From Rhodococcus sovatensis (lineage in GTDB: Bacteria > Actinomycetota > Actinomycetes > Mycobacteriales > Mycobacteriaceae): DNA of 64,000 nt. Location: NCBI RefSeq assembly GCF_037327425.1, contig NZ_CP147846.1:992001-1056000 (forward strand). Direction: 5' to 3'. This document shows, piece after piece, positions 24,690 through 33,576 of this stretch (position 1 is the stretch's first letter; the number at the start of each line of letters is the position of its first letter). Made by a program: the position numbers and the translations under genes. A model generated the notes under the pieces. The model searched no databases, had not been told where the DNA came from, and saw only the letters and a program-made list of their open reading frames with translations.

Positions 24690-26186
24690 TCAGTCGAGCG
24701 AGATGACGACGGACTTGACCGCGGTGTAGGAATCGAGTCCCTCGGGTCCGTATTCGCGGCCGAAGCCGGAGTTTCCGATCCCACCGAAGGGAATTGCTGG
24801 GTCGAGCATGGCCCAATCGTTGACCCACACGATGCCGGCGTGGAGCTTGGCCGCAACCCGATGTGCACGAGCGACATTCGCCGTTTGTAGGCCCGCAGCG
24901 AGACCGTATTCGGTGCTGTTGGCCAGCTCGATCGCGTCGTCCTCGGTGTCGAACGGTTGCACGGTGAGAACCGGGCCGAAAATCTCTTCTCGAACGACTC
25001 TCGACGTGTTGGGCAAGTCCGCGATCACAGTGGGGGAGTAGAACGAACCACCGGCGAGCGGTGTGCCGGACAGGTCGGGACGACGTCCTCCGGCGACTAT
25101 ACGGCCTCCGTCGCGGAGGGCGATATCGACGTAGTCCTCTACCTTGCGCACGTGCCGGTCACCGGCCATCGGTCCGACCACGGTGGTCGGATCGAACGGG
25201 TCGCCGACGGGAACGCCGGGGACCGCTTGGGCGAGGATGCCCAGCACGGTTTCGTACAGGGGCCGGGCGACGAGCAGACGTGGGCCACCCATGCAGAACT
25301 GGCCGGTATTGAAGACGAATCCCTTGATGATCGCACCGATTGCCTTCTCGATGTCGGCGTCATCGAACACGATGTGCGCGGCGTTGCCGCCCAGTTCCAT
25401 GGTCACCGGGACCAGGTTTCGGCCGGCGACACCGGCCGCGTGCCTGCCCACGGCCGTCGACCCGGTGAATGCGATCTTGTCGACTCCCGCATGCTGCAGA
25501 AGTGCCTCGCCCGCAGTGGATCCCGTTCCGGTGACGACATTGAGCACACCCGGTGGCAGTCCGGCCTCGGTCAGGATCTCAGCCATCAGCAGAGCGCTCA
25601 GCGGGGTGTCCTCGCTGGGCTTGTGCACCACCGTGTTCCCGGCGGCCAGAGCCGGTGCAATCTTGGAGCTCGACAGAACGAGAGGAAAATTGAACGGCGT
25701 GATCGCCGCCACGACACCGAGTGGCTCTCGGCGGGTGTACGCGTGTGCGGACAATGGGGTGTCCCGTTGGGATCCACTGAGGGTTTGCGCCAGTGCGGAG
25801 CAGTATTCGTACTGCTCCGCAGCGGTGATCACGTCGACAGCGCGGCACAACGACACGGGTTTACCCACGTCGGCGCTCTCGACGGCGATAATTTCGTCGG
25901 CGCGTTCGCGTACCAACTGCCCGACGCGGTGCAGAATGCGCGCCCGCTCACGCCCTGGCAGAGACGACCATCGACCGTCGTCGAATGCCGTGCGAGCCGC
26001 CGTCACCGCGGCATCGATGTCTGCGGGACCGGCTTCCGCCACTGTCGTGAGCACCGATCCGGTCGATGGATCGATGACGTCGGTGCGATCGCGTGTGGCG
26101 GACTCGCGCCAGTGACCGTCGATGAAGAGCAGGCGCGGCGCGAGATGGGGCCGCGAGAGTGTGATTGTGTCGTCGGTGATCGTCAT
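24690..26186 (-). CDS. Aryl-aldehyde dehydrogenase (vanillin/benzaldehyde type)
   Basis: A 498-residue ALDH with the ITPFNFPLVLSSSKIAPALAAGN coenzyme region, the catalytic Glu in VTMELGGNAAHIVF and the nucleophile Cys in NTGQFCMGGPRLLV. The chosen ATG (26186) starts the conserved fold; the longer frame has no homology-like content. First gene of the aldehyde/alcohol dehydrogenase operon, divergent from a MarR regulator. With vanAB nearby, vanillin to vanillate is the most likely reaction; benzaldehyde or coniferaldehyde are alternatives. Confidence 0.85.
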   Translation of the reverse strand: MTITDDTITLSRPHLAPRLLFIDGHWRESATRDRTDVIDPSTGSVLTTVAEAGPADIDAAVTAARTAFDDGRWSSLPGRERARILHRVGQLVRERADEIIAVESADVGKPVSLCRAVDVITAAEQYEYCSALAQTLSGSQRDTPLSAHAYTRREPLGVVAAITPFNFPLVLSSSKIAPALAAGNTVVHKPSEDTPLSALLMAEILTEAGLPPGVLNVVTGTGSTAGEALLQHAGVDKIAFTGSTAVGRHAAGVAGRNLVPVTMELGGNAAHIVFDDADIEKAIGAIIKGFVFNTGQFCMGGPRLLVARPLYETVLGILAQAVPGVPVGDPFDPTTVVGPMAGDRHVRKVEDYVDIALRDGGRIVAGGRRPDLSGTPLAGGSFYSPTVIADLPNTSRVVREEIFGPVLTVQPFDTEDDAIELANSTEYGLAAGLQTANVARAHRVAAKLHAGIVWVNDWAMLDPAIPFGGIGNSGFGREYGPEGLDSYTAVKSVVISLD

Positions 26187-26230
26187 GGGACGCCTCGATC
26201 CTGGTGGCCGAACCACCGCAGATTGACAGG

Positions 26231-26250
26231 TTTCCTTATATATAACCGTC
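26231..26250. promoter_or_regulatory. Palindromic operator-like site for the MarR gene
   Basis: GGTTTCC followed by the perfect palindrome TTATATATAA (26236-26245) lies in the 181-bp region between the divergent aldehyde dehydrogenase and MarR genes. AT-rich palindromes are typical MarR sites, and this one overlaps a likely -10 element. Confidence 0.45.
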
Positions 26251-26367
26251 TGCATGTGACTTACGCAATAGGTTGAGTGCTCGAACTCGCAAAAACCGCG
26301 GTCCACGTGAACGGTGATGGCGCCGAGTAATTACGCTTGGCGAAACACGCCACCCACGGGATCGGAG

Positions 26368-26862
26368 ATGTCGACCATGGAATCCGAGGTGTTTTCGGCT
26401 CCCGACGACGACGCGGTCGAGTCCGCAACGGACGGGCATCCGACGCTGCTCTACGCCGTCAAGCAGGTCGAGTTGGCGGTTCGTGCGCACATGGATGCGT
26501 TGCTGAGGCCGATCAACATCACCGCCTTGCAATACACGGCATTGACGGTGCTGCGGCGACGCGATGGATTGTCTGCCGCGGAGTTGGCGCGCAACTCCTT
26601 CGTGACAGCGCAGACGATGGGCGAGATGATTTCTACTCTGGAAAAGCGGGGATTGCTCACTCGCCGAATCGATCCGGCGAACAAGCGTCGAATGCTGACC
26701 AGTCTGACCGACGACGCGCGCAGTATGCTCGCCGATTACGACGCAGAGATTCTGGCCCTGGAGAATCGCATGCTCGGTGACCTCTCGCCGCAACAACGTC
26801 AGGCATTTCGCCATTACCTCAGCAGCTGCCGAGTGGCGCTCGGGGACACTCGGGCGCACTGA
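26368..26862 (+). CDS. MarR-family regulator
   Basis: A 164-residue winged-helix protein. The DNA-binding region is ITALQYTALTVLRRRDGLSAAELARNSFVTAQTMGEMISTLEKRGLLTR, followed by the basic wing IDPANKRRMLTSLT. It probably represses the divergent aryl-aldehyde/alcohol dehydrogenase operon and responds to an aromatic acid or aldehyde. The start at ATG 26368 (MSTMESEV) is preferred; an in-frame ATG lies 54 bases upstream. Confidence 0.85.
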   Translation: MSTMESEVFSAPDDDAVESATDGHPTLLYAVKQVELAVRAHMDALLRPINITALQYTALTVLRRRDGLSAAELARNSFVTAQTMGEMISTLEKRGLLTRRIDPANKRRMLTSLTDDARSMLADYDAEILALENRMLGDLSPQQRQAFRHYLSSCRVALGDTRAH

Positions 26863-26884
26863 CCCACGGGTAGTGCAGTACCGG

Positions 26885-27496
26885 TTATCGACTGGCGAGC
26901 CTGTGCCGCAGGCCGACGAGGAAGGCCGATAGTCCAAGCTCGAAAGCGGCGTCGACGGGGTTCGTCGAATCCTCCGGGTCGCCGACCGCTGCAGTCAGTG
27001 CGGGATGCAATTGAGGATCGGGAGTGTAGAGGTTGCCCCCGCTGCCCAAGTCGAGGGCGGATCCGAGGATGAAATTGTCGAACGCGATGATGATCGGCAG
27101 TACTTCGGGCCATTCGAAACCCGCAGCGTGCAGACCGTCGGCGATCCGCTCGTACTCGGACAGCGACTCCCGGTCGCGAATGCGCGAGGTCGCGAACAGG
27201 CGGATCGAGCCCGGATGGCGGGCGAAGGCGGATCGGTAGGACCACGCAAGAGTCTGCATCGCCTCGTCCCACGGCACGGTTCCGAACCCCGAATTGTCGA
27301 TCTTGCGTCCGATTCGGGCACGCATGCGGTCGATCACCTCGTCCCGCCCGGATACGTGGTGGTACAGCGAAGACGGGTGTACGGCGAGCTTGGAGGCTAG
27401 CTGTGCAACCGTGAAATCTCCTGTGGCATCGGCGATGTGCAACGCGGCATCGACGATGCGATCGACATCGAGTAGTGCTGTTCTCGGCCTTGCCAC
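26885..27496 (-). CDS. TetR-family regulator
   Basis: A 203-residue TetR protein: HTH at residues about 12-55 (IVDAALHIADATGDFTVAQLASKLAVHPSSLYHHVSGRDEVID) and a C-terminal TetR_C-type ligand domain (RDRESLSEYERIADGLHAAGF). Divergent from an APC permease gene, with a dyad between them, so it probably represses the permease-amidohydrolase operon. Convergent with the MarR gene. Confidence 0.88.
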   Translation of the reverse strand: MARPRTALLDVDRIVDAALHIADATGDFTVAQLASKLAVHPSSLYHHVSGRDEVIDRMRARIGRKIDNSGFGTVPWDEAMQTLAWSYRSAFARHPGSIRLFATSRIRDRESLSEYERIADGLHAAGFEWPEVLPIIIAFDNFILGSALDLGSGGNLYTPDPQLHPALTAAVGDPEDSTNPVDAAFELGLSAFLVGLRHRLASR

Positions 27497-27559
27497 ATGA
27501 ACTCCTTTTTGCTGTCGGTCTGTTCAAACCGCGTTTTGTGGTCTACGTTACGTCAAAAC

Positions 27560-27572
27560 CAAACATCGTTTG
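27560..27572. promoter_or_regulatory. Dyad upstream of the APC permease
   Basis: CAAAC-ATC-GTTTG is a 5-bp inverted repeat 21 bp before the permease start, inside the divergent TetR promoter region. It is a plausible TetR operator. Confidence 0.45.
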
Positions 27573-27593
27573 ATTAATCCCACGGAGCCAGCC

Positions 27594-29111
27594 ATGACCA
27601 TCCCTCAGCATTCCGGGCAACCGAACGCTCTCGACCGCGCCAGTCTCAACTCGCGCGACATAGTTTTCTTCGTCGTCGCGGCGGCGGCACCGCTCACCGT
27701 CATGGTGGCCGTCGCCCCGATCGCACTGCTGGTGGGTGGGATCGGCGCTCCGGCGGGGTACCTGTGCGCCGGTCTGATCAGCATGGTGTTCGCCATCGGA
27801 TTCACCAAGATGGCTCGGCACGTGCACAACAACGGTGCGTTCTACTCCTACATCCGTATGGGTCTGGGCAAAGTCGCCGGTCTGGGTAGCGCTCTGGTGG
27901 CCGTGGCGGGCTACACCCTCCTTCAAATCAGCACGTACGGGTTGTTCGGTGCGGTGACGGCAGCGACGATGAAGGACTTCGTCGGGGTCGATCTACCGTG
28001 GTGGGTGTGGGCGTTGATCGCTGCGGCCATCGTGTCGGTACTGGGTTACCGATCGATTCGTGTCGGAGCCAAAGTTCTCGGTGTGCTGCTCGTTCTGGAA
28101 GTGCTGGTGCTGCTCGTACTGGCGATCGCTGTGATCGCGAAGGGCGGCGCAAGCGGTCTGAACCTTCAGCCGTTCTATCCGGAGAACGTCTTCACCGGAT
28201 CGATGGGTGCCGTGCTCGCTGTCTCGTTCGCTGCGTTCGTCGGGTTCGAGGCAACTGCACTGTTCCGCAACGAAGCAGTGCGGCCGGATCGGACGGTGCC
28301 TCGTGCAACCTACGCAGCGGTCGGGTTTCTTGCTCTCTTCTACTGCTTCATCGTCTGGGTGGCAGTCATGGCGTTCGGTACCGACAACGCAGTGCAGGCA
28401 GCAGCGGCAGATCCGGCCGGCTACTTCTTCACCGCGATGCAGACTTACGTCGGATCAGCGGCAACCGACGTGATGCGCGTCCTCATCGTTTCGAGCGGCC
28501 TTGCTGCACTGCTGGCCTTTCACAATGCGATCACCCGCTACGGATACGCACTCGGGCGCGAGCGCATCGTCCCGGTGCAGCTCAGCTTCGTGCACCGCAA
28601 GCATTTGTCTCCGTACATCGCCAGCCTCACGCAGACGGCGACTGCAGTGGTGGCCGTGCTGTGCTTCGCGTTCGCAGATGTCGATCCTGTCCTGCAGTTG
28701 GCCGCATGGACGGCGAGTACTGGAACCGTGGGAATCCTTGCGCTTCAATGGCTCACCTCCCTTTCGGTCGCGGTCTTCTTCATTCGAGGGAAAGAGGTAG
28801 CACGGGATCGAGGTGCAGCGCTGGCCGGCATCGCGGCGTTCATCTTGATCGGCGTCGCTCTGTTCCTGGTGATCGAAAAGATCGAAATTGCAACTCTGAC
28901 AACAGATCCTGTGGTGAATACGGTCGCGTGGGCTGCCCCCGTCGTGATATTTCTCCTCGGCGCGGCTCTCGCGCTGTGGATCCGAGCCCGACGCCCCGAG
29001 GTGTACGCGGGTATGGGAAGCACCGATATCGATTCCGATCTGATTCCCGACCCACAGTCCGGCGCGAAGACGGCCGCTACCGATGCCACGCACGGAGTTC
29101 GAAATGACTGA
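27594..29111 (+). CDS. APC-superfamily amino acid/amine permease
   Basis: A 505-residue permease with about 12 hydrophobic segments and the APC consensus near the start (DIVFFVVAAAAPLTVMVAVAP), plus FAAFVGFEATALFRNEAVRP in the TM6 region. It imports an amino acid, amine or related nitrogen compound across the inner membrane. The ATG at 27594 has GGAG upstream. It overlaps the downstream amidohydrolase by 8 bp, so the amidohydrolase very likely acts on the imported compound. It is closely similar in layout to the permease at 57354-58802. Confidence 0.88.
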   Translation: MTIPQHSGQPNALDRASLNSRDIVFFVVAAAAPLTVMVAVAPIALLVGGIGAPAGYLCAGLISMVFAIGFTKMARHVHNNGAFYSYIRMGLGKVAGLGSALVAVAGYTLLQISTYGLFGAVTAATMKDFVGVDLPWWVWALIAAAIVSVLGYRSIRVGAKVLGVLLVLEVLVLLVLAIAVIAKGGASGLNLQPFYPENVFTGSMGAVLAVSFAAFVGFEATALFRNEAVRPDRTVPRATYAAVGFLALFYCFIVWVAVMAFGTDNAVQAAAADPAGYFFTAMQTYVGSAATDVMRVLIVSSGLAALLAFHNAITRYGYALGRERIVPVQLSFVHRKHLSPYIASLTQTATAVVAVLCFAFADVDPVLQLAAWTASTGTVGILALQWLTSLSVAVFFIRGKEVARDRGAALAGIAAFILIGVALFLVIEKIEIATLTTDPVVNTVAWAAPVVIFLLGAALALWIRARRPEVYAGMGSTDIDSDLIPDPQSGAKTAATDATHGVRND

Positions 29112-30693
29112 CGCCACCCTGGTTCTGACCAACGCCACCGTGCTCACTCAGGTCGACGGAGCACCTCCCGAGCAGGCCGTCGCCGTGCACGGCGACCGTG
29201 TGATTGCTGTCGGAACGACCGGGGACGTACTCGCCGCCAGTGGTCCTGGATCGACGGTCGTCGATCTCGCCGGGGCAACACTGACACCGGGTTGGGTCGA
29301 CGCACACACCCATGTGGTCCAGGGCGCTCTGATGTCACTTGGCGTGGACTTCAGCCGATGCGAATGCCTCGACGATGTGCGGCGGGCCCTGCACGAAGCG
29401 ACGCCGGTGGACGGCTGGATTCGTGGGTTCGGGCTCAATCACAACGTTTTCGATGGTAGCGCAATAACGTTCGACGTCATCTTCGAAGCTTTTGCGGTTC
29501 CTGTTCTGATCCGGTTGTACGACGCGCATTCTGCATTGGCCAACCGGGCCGCACTGGAACGTGCCGGTGTCAGTGGCCGAGAAGACCTGGGGCAAGGCGT
29601 TGCTCGGGTGGTGCTCGATGCACAGGGAAACCCTACCGGTCACCTGCTCGAAGAGGCGGCCATTCATCTGGTGGAGAGTGTGGCACCCACGCAGGACCGC
29701 GCGGCGGCGAAGTCGTTGTTGCGCGGAGTAACCGAGGATATGGCGTCGGTCGGCTTGACCGGAACCCATGTGATGGACGATCTGCCGGGATCTGTCGAGA
29801 TGATTCGGGTCCTCGACGAAGACCCGTCAGGTCTGCGGTTCTGGGTGTACGGATGGATGCAACCCGATCACTCCGACGACCGAATCGGTGAGCTGGCGGG
29901 ACTGGTGCACGGGGGCGGCGGCCGGCGGTGGCAGTACGCCGGAGCGAAACTGTTCATGGACGGAACGATCGACGGCGGAACGGCATGGCTGTGTCATCCG
30001 GACATACACGGTGAGAGCATTCGACCGGCATGGAGAGATCCGGAGCGTTACGTGGACGTAGTGCGTCGGCTCAGCGCGCGGGGCGTGTCCACCGCTACCC
30101 ACGCGATCGGTGACGCCGCCGTCCATCACTGCGTCCGGACGCTCTCGGAGTTGAGCGACGGTGTTCGCCATCGCATCGAACACCTCGAGACCGTCTGTCC
30201 GGAGGACCTGGCGCTGATGGGCTCCGCTGGTATCGCCGCCTCGATGCAGCCGACCCACTGCACCAGATATACCAGTGCCGACGAAACCGACGACTGGTCT
30301 CGTCGACTCGGCCGCGAGAGGGTCGACCGCGGTTGGCCGGTGGCGGAACTCGGTGGTCTCGGCGTTCCGGTCGCGCTCGGATCCGACTGGCCGGTGGCCC
30401 ATTTCGACCCGCGCATCGTCATGGCCGATGCTCGGTTGCGTCGTCCAGCAGATCAGCGGGCGGATTCGCCTCGCCAACCGAGGCAGGCGATTTCGGCGCA
30501 GCAGGCATTGGATGGGTACACCTCGCACGCCGCGGCGGCGGCCGGTCTGTCCGATGGCGCGGGAACCATCGTCGTGGGCGGACCAGCGGATTTCACTGCG
30601 GTCGACGGCGACCTGTTCGGCCCTGCCGACGAGGTTCCGGACCTTCCGATCATTGTCACCGTTGTCGGCGGCAGCGTGGTGTACCAGCGGTGA
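29104..30693 (+). CDS. YtcJ-like amidohydrolase (amidohydrolase 3)
   Basis: A 529-residue metal-dependent hydrolase of the amidohydrolase superfamily. The metal-binding VDAHTHVVQGALM motif lies near residue 65; then AKLFMDGTIDGGTAWL, ATHAIGDAAVHHC, RIEHLETV and the terminal Asp in LGSDWPVAHFDPR, in the order of the YtcJ group. It hydrolyses an amide, N-substituted or cyclic bond of an unidentified substrate. The ATG at 29104 lies inside the permease's last codons (8-bp overlap). Confidence 0.85.
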   Translation: MTDATLVLTNATVLTQVDGAPPEQAVAVHGDRVIAVGTTGDVLAASGPGSTVVDLAGATLTPGWVDAHTHVVQGALMSLGVDFSRCECLDDVRRALHEATPVDGWIRGFGLNHNVFDGSAITFDVIFEAFAVPVLIRLYDAHSALANRAALERAGVSGREDLGQGVARVVLDAQGNPTGHLLEEAAIHLVESVAPTQDRAAAKSLLRGVTEDMASVGLTGTHVMDDLPGSVEMIRVLDEDPSGLRFWVYGWMQPDHSDDRIGELAGLVHGGGGRRWQYAGAKLFMDGTIDGGTAWLCHPDIHGESIRPAWRDPERYVDVVRRLSARGVSTATHAIGDAAVHHCVRTLSELSDGVRHRIEHLETVCPEDLALMGSAGIAASMQPTHCTRYTSADETDDWSRRLGRERVDRGWPVAELGGLGVPVALGSDWPVAHFDPRIVMADARLRRPADQRADSPRQPRQAISAQQALDGYTSHAAAAAGLSDGAGTIVVGGPADFTAVDGDLFGPADEVPDLPIIVTVVGGSVVYQR

Positions 30694-30752
30694 CGTCGGT
30701 ACCGGATGACTTGCACTCGGTTCTTTCCGGTTTCGATGACCGCAGGTTGTGC

Positions 30753-31178
30753 TCAGCGTACGAGCGCCTGCAAGGCCTGTCGTAGGTCTCGAACACCCTG
30801 GGGACCGAGGAGTTCGAGGATGTCGGCGTGTGCGGACGCGAGCGCGAGCTGAGCGTCGACGCACACACCGCGGCCGGCCTCGGTGGCGTGAATGCGCTTG
30901 TTTCGGCGATCGTCCGGGTCGACCCGGCGTGTGATCAGCTCACGGGTCTCCAGGTCGTCGACGAGGGCGACGATCTGGCTGGGGTCGAGGCCGAGTTCAT
31001 CGGCGATCTGTCGCTGACCGAGACCACCCGAGTGCTCACAGGCGAGGGCTAGTACGGAATAGGAACGAACGCGTAGATCGAGTGGTGCCAGTGCCGACTT
31101 CGCGGCACTCGACATCGTTGCTCCGACGCGGCTCAGTAGGAACCCGATGTCATCGGACAGGGGTGCGATATCGGTCAT
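30753..31178 (-). CDS. couR: MarR-family regulator, CouR-like
   Basis: A 141-residue winged-helix repressor (RSYSVLALACEHSGGLGQRQIADELGLDPSQIVALVDDLETRELIT, then RRVDPDDRRNKRIHATEAG). It is divergent from a gene set that matches couN, couO, couM and couL of Rhodococcus jostii RHA1, where CouR represses until it binds p-coumaroyl-CoA. A perfect 13-bp inverted repeat lies in the shared promoter. The start is taken at ATG 31178 (MTDIAPLSD); the longer frame would overlap the operator side. Confidence 0.82.
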   Translation of the reverse strand: MTDIAPLSDDIGFLLSRVGATMSSAAKSALAPLDLRVRSYSVLALACEHSGGLGQRQIADELGLDPSQIVALVDDLETRELITRRVDPDDRRNKRIHATEAGRGVCVDAQLALASAHADILELLGPQGVRDLRQALQALVR

Positions 31179-31212
31179 TGTGCTCCTCGGCTCGTCAACC
31201 CAGCTTAGCAAA

Positions 31213-31243
31213 CATCAATCATTGACAATTTCAATGATTGATG
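31213..31243. promoter_or_regulatory. Operator between couR and couN
   Basis: A perfect 13-bp inverted repeat with a 5-base spacer: CATCAATCATTGA (31213-31225) and TCAATGATTGATG (31231-31243). It lies between the divergent starts and is the strongest operator-like dyad in the window. It is presumably bound by the MarR protein at 30753. Confidence 0.75.
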
Positions 31244-31279
31244 ATGTTCTTTCGGTACTACCAAGATGAGGAGACGGCT

Positions 31280-32188
31280 ATGAAGCTCGACAACAAGGTG
31301 GCTGTGGTCACCGGAAGTGGCCAAGGGCTCGGTTTGGCCTACGCACAGGACTTGGCCCGCCACGGCGCAGCGGTCGTCGTCAACGACGTCGATCAGGCGA
31401 TCGCCGATGCAGCCGTCTCCTCTATCGTCGAGGCCGGCGGCAAGGCAGTTGCCGTCGTCGCACCGGTCGGCAGTACCGAGACCGCTCAAAAGCTCGTTGC
31501 CGGTGCCGTCGGATCATTCGGCCGCCTCGACATCATGGTCACCAATGCCGGAATTCTGCGCGACAAGGTGCTGTGGAAGATGACCGACGACGATTTCGAT
31601 GCCGTCGTGAACGTCCATCTTCGCGGCACGTTCACGTGTGCCCGCGAGGCTGCCGTCCACTTCCGCGCACAGGGCGACGGAGGCCGCATCGTGTGCATCG
31701 GTTCGCCGGCGGGTCAGCGCGGAAACTTCGGGCAAACCAACTATTCCGGTTCCAAGGCGGGGATCGTCGGCATGGTACGTACTTGGGCCATGGAGCTTGG
31801 ACGTGCGGGTGTCACCGTGAACGCGGTGTGCCCGGTCGCGGCCACGGCCATGACCGAGAGTGTTCCGTTTCTGCAGCCGTACATCGAAGCCATGAAGAGC
31901 GGGGATCCGTTGCCGCCGTTCGCGCGTCGTGAACTGGGATTCGGCACCCCAGCGGACGCGGCGGGCATCGTTTCGTTCCTTGCCAGCGATGCAGGTGCCG
32001 AGGTTACCGGTCAGGCGTTCGCTGTCGGAGGCGACCGCTTGGCTTTGTGGACGCACCCGGACATGATCGCCACGAGTTACCGCGACGGAGGATGGTCGGC
32101 CGACAGCATCGCGGAGACATGGGCTGACACGTTTGCCGACAGCCTCGAGTCAGTGGGGGAGAACCTCCCGGTCGAGCCGGCACGATGA
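31280..32188 (+). CDS. couN: SDR dehydrogenase, CouN-like
   Basis: A 302-residue short-chain dehydrogenase. Cofactor motif TGSGQGLGLAYA at residues 11-22, NAG near 90, and catalytic YSGSK. In the hydroxycinnamate pathway of RHA1 the equivalent enzyme oxidises the 3-hydroxy-acyl-CoA formed from p-coumaroyl- or feruloyl-CoA to the beta-keto thioester. The next gene overlaps by 4 bp (ATGA), so stoichiometric expression with CouO is expected. The specific role is inferred from gene order and family. Confidence 0.82.
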   Translation: MKLDNKVAVVTGSGQGLGLAYAQDLARHGAAVVVNDVDQAIADAAVSSIVEAGGKAVAVVAPVGSTETAQKLVAGAVGSFGRLDIMVTNAGILRDKVLWKMTDDDFDAVVNVHLRGTFTCAREAAVHFRAQGDGGRIVCIGSPAGQRGNFGQTNYSGSKAGIVGMVRTWAMELGRAGVTVNAVCPVAATAMTESVPFLQPYIEAMKSGDPLPPFARRELGFGTPADAAGIVSFLASDAGAEVTGQAFAVGGDRLALWTHPDMIATSYRDGGWSADSIAETWADTFADSLESVGENLPVEPAR

Positions 32189-33090
32189 GCTCGAAATACG
32201 AGTGCGCCATCGACTTCGACGCCATCGTCGCACTCGATGTGCACACGCATGTGGAGATCGACGGGTGTGGGCACCGTTCGCTCGACGACGAGTTGATGGC
32301 AGCGTCCGAGAAGTACTTCAAGTCGGGTGAGGAGCGCACCCCTGGCATCGACGCGATCGCAGACTACTACCGCGCACGCAACATGGCTGCCGTGGTGTTC
32401 ACCGTCGATGCCGGTGCGGCGTCGGGGCACGCGCCGAATTCGGTCGAGGAGATCGCCGAGGGAGCTGCACGCCACAACGACGTCCTTATTCCGTTCGGCT
32501 CGGTCGACCCGTGGCAGGGAAAGGCAGCGGTACGACGCGTGCACCGGCTCGTCGACGAGTTCGGCGTACGCGGGTTCAAATTCCATCCGAGTATGCAGGG
32601 ATTCGAACCCAACGACAGGCGTTTCTATCCGTTGTACGAGGCGATCACCGAAGCCGGAGTCCCCGCGCTCTTCCACACCGGCCAAACCGGTATCGGTGCA
32701 GGCCTACCTGGTGGGCACGGCATCAAGCTGCGGTACTCGGACCCGATGCTGTTGGACGACGTCGCGGCGGATTTCCCCGATCTGACGGTGATCATGGCCC
32801 ACCCGGCAGTGCCGTGGGCCGACGCGCAGATCTCGATCGCCACGCACAAGTCCAACGTGTACATCGACCTCTCGGGTTGGTCGCCGAAGTACTTTCCGCC
32901 CCAGCTGATTCGGGCAGCCAATTCGATGTTGAAACGAAAAGTGCTGTTCGGCTCCGACTTTCCGGTGCTGACTCCAGACCGGTGGATGACGGACTTCGCA
33001 CAACTCGACATCAAAGACGAGGTACGTCCTCTCGTATCGAAGATCAACGCACTGGCCGCGCTCGGCCTGTCAGTCAAGGAGACACCATGA
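32185..33090 (+). CDS. couO: Amidohydrolase-2 family hydrolase, CouO-like
   Basis: A 301-residue TIM-barrel hydrolase. Metal-ligand motif LDVHTHVEID at the N-terminus, GFKFHPSMQGF, the His in LFHTG, MAHPAVPW and the Asp in LFGSDFPVLTPDR. In the RHA1 cou and corynebacterial phd pathways a member of this family releases the aromatic acid (4-hydroxybenzoate, vanillate or protocatechuate) from the aryl beta-keto-CoA, in place of a thiolase. Couples by ATGA overlap to both neighbours. Confidence 0.82.
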   Translation: MSSKYECAIDFDAIVALDVHTHVEIDGCGHRSLDDELMAASEKYFKSGEERTPGIDAIADYYRARNMAAVVFTVDAGAASGHAPNSVEEIAEGAARHNDVLIPFGSVDPWQGKAAVRRVHRLVDEFGVRGFKFHPSMQGFEPNDRRFYPLYEAITEAGVPALFHTGQTGIGAGLPGGHGIKLRYSDPMLLDDVAADFPDLTVIMAHPAVPWADAQISIATHKSNVYIDLSGWSPKYFPPQLIRAANSMLKRKVLFGSDFPVLTPDRWMTDFAQLDIKDEVRPLVSKINALAALGLSVKETP

Positions 33091-33548
33091 CCACCCGCGT
33101 CGCCACTCTCGCCGAATTGAAGAACTTCGAAGGCCGCGTACTCGGAATCAGCTCGTGGATCGAGATTCCACAGCAGCGAATCGACACCTTCGCCGACGCC
33201 ACCGACGATCACCAGTGGATTCACGTCGATCCGGAGCGAGCCAGGGCAGAGAGCCCTTTCGGTGGCCCGATCGCGCACGGATATCTCACCTTGTCGCTGA
33301 TAATCCCGATGTGGGAAGAGGTGCTTGTCGTCGACAGTGTGACAACCAAGATCAACTACGGCCTGAACAAGGTCCGCTTCACCAACGCCGTGCCGGCGGG
33401 TGGACGTGTGCGCCTGGCCGCGACCTTGAAGGCGTACGAGGAGTTGCCCAAGGGCGGGGCTCAGTTGACGGTTGCGGCAATGATCGAGCTCGAAGGTAGT
33501 GAGCGCCCTGCCGTCGTCGTCGAGGCCGTCTACCGCATGTTCGACTGA
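33087..33548 (+). CDS. couM: MaoC-like hydratase, CouM-like
   Basis: A 153-residue single hot-dog domain. The hydratase signature with Asp/His is in DATDDHQWIHVDPERA and FGGPIAHGYLTLSL. It would add water to the cinnamoyl-CoA double bond before CouN acts. It starts within the last codon of couO (ATGA overlap). The ORF extends upstream in frame through couO, but this ATG begins the MaoC fold. Confidence 0.83.
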   Translation: MTTRVATLAELKNFEGRVLGISSWIEIPQQRIDTFADATDDHQWIHVDPERARAESPFGGPIAHGYLTLSLIIPMWEEVLVVDSVTTKINYGLNKVRFTNAVPAGGRVRLAATLKAYEELPKGGAQLTVAAMIELEGSERPAVVVEAVYRMFD

Positions 33549-33576
33549 TTCACCGACCCGAGAGGAACGGATCGAG

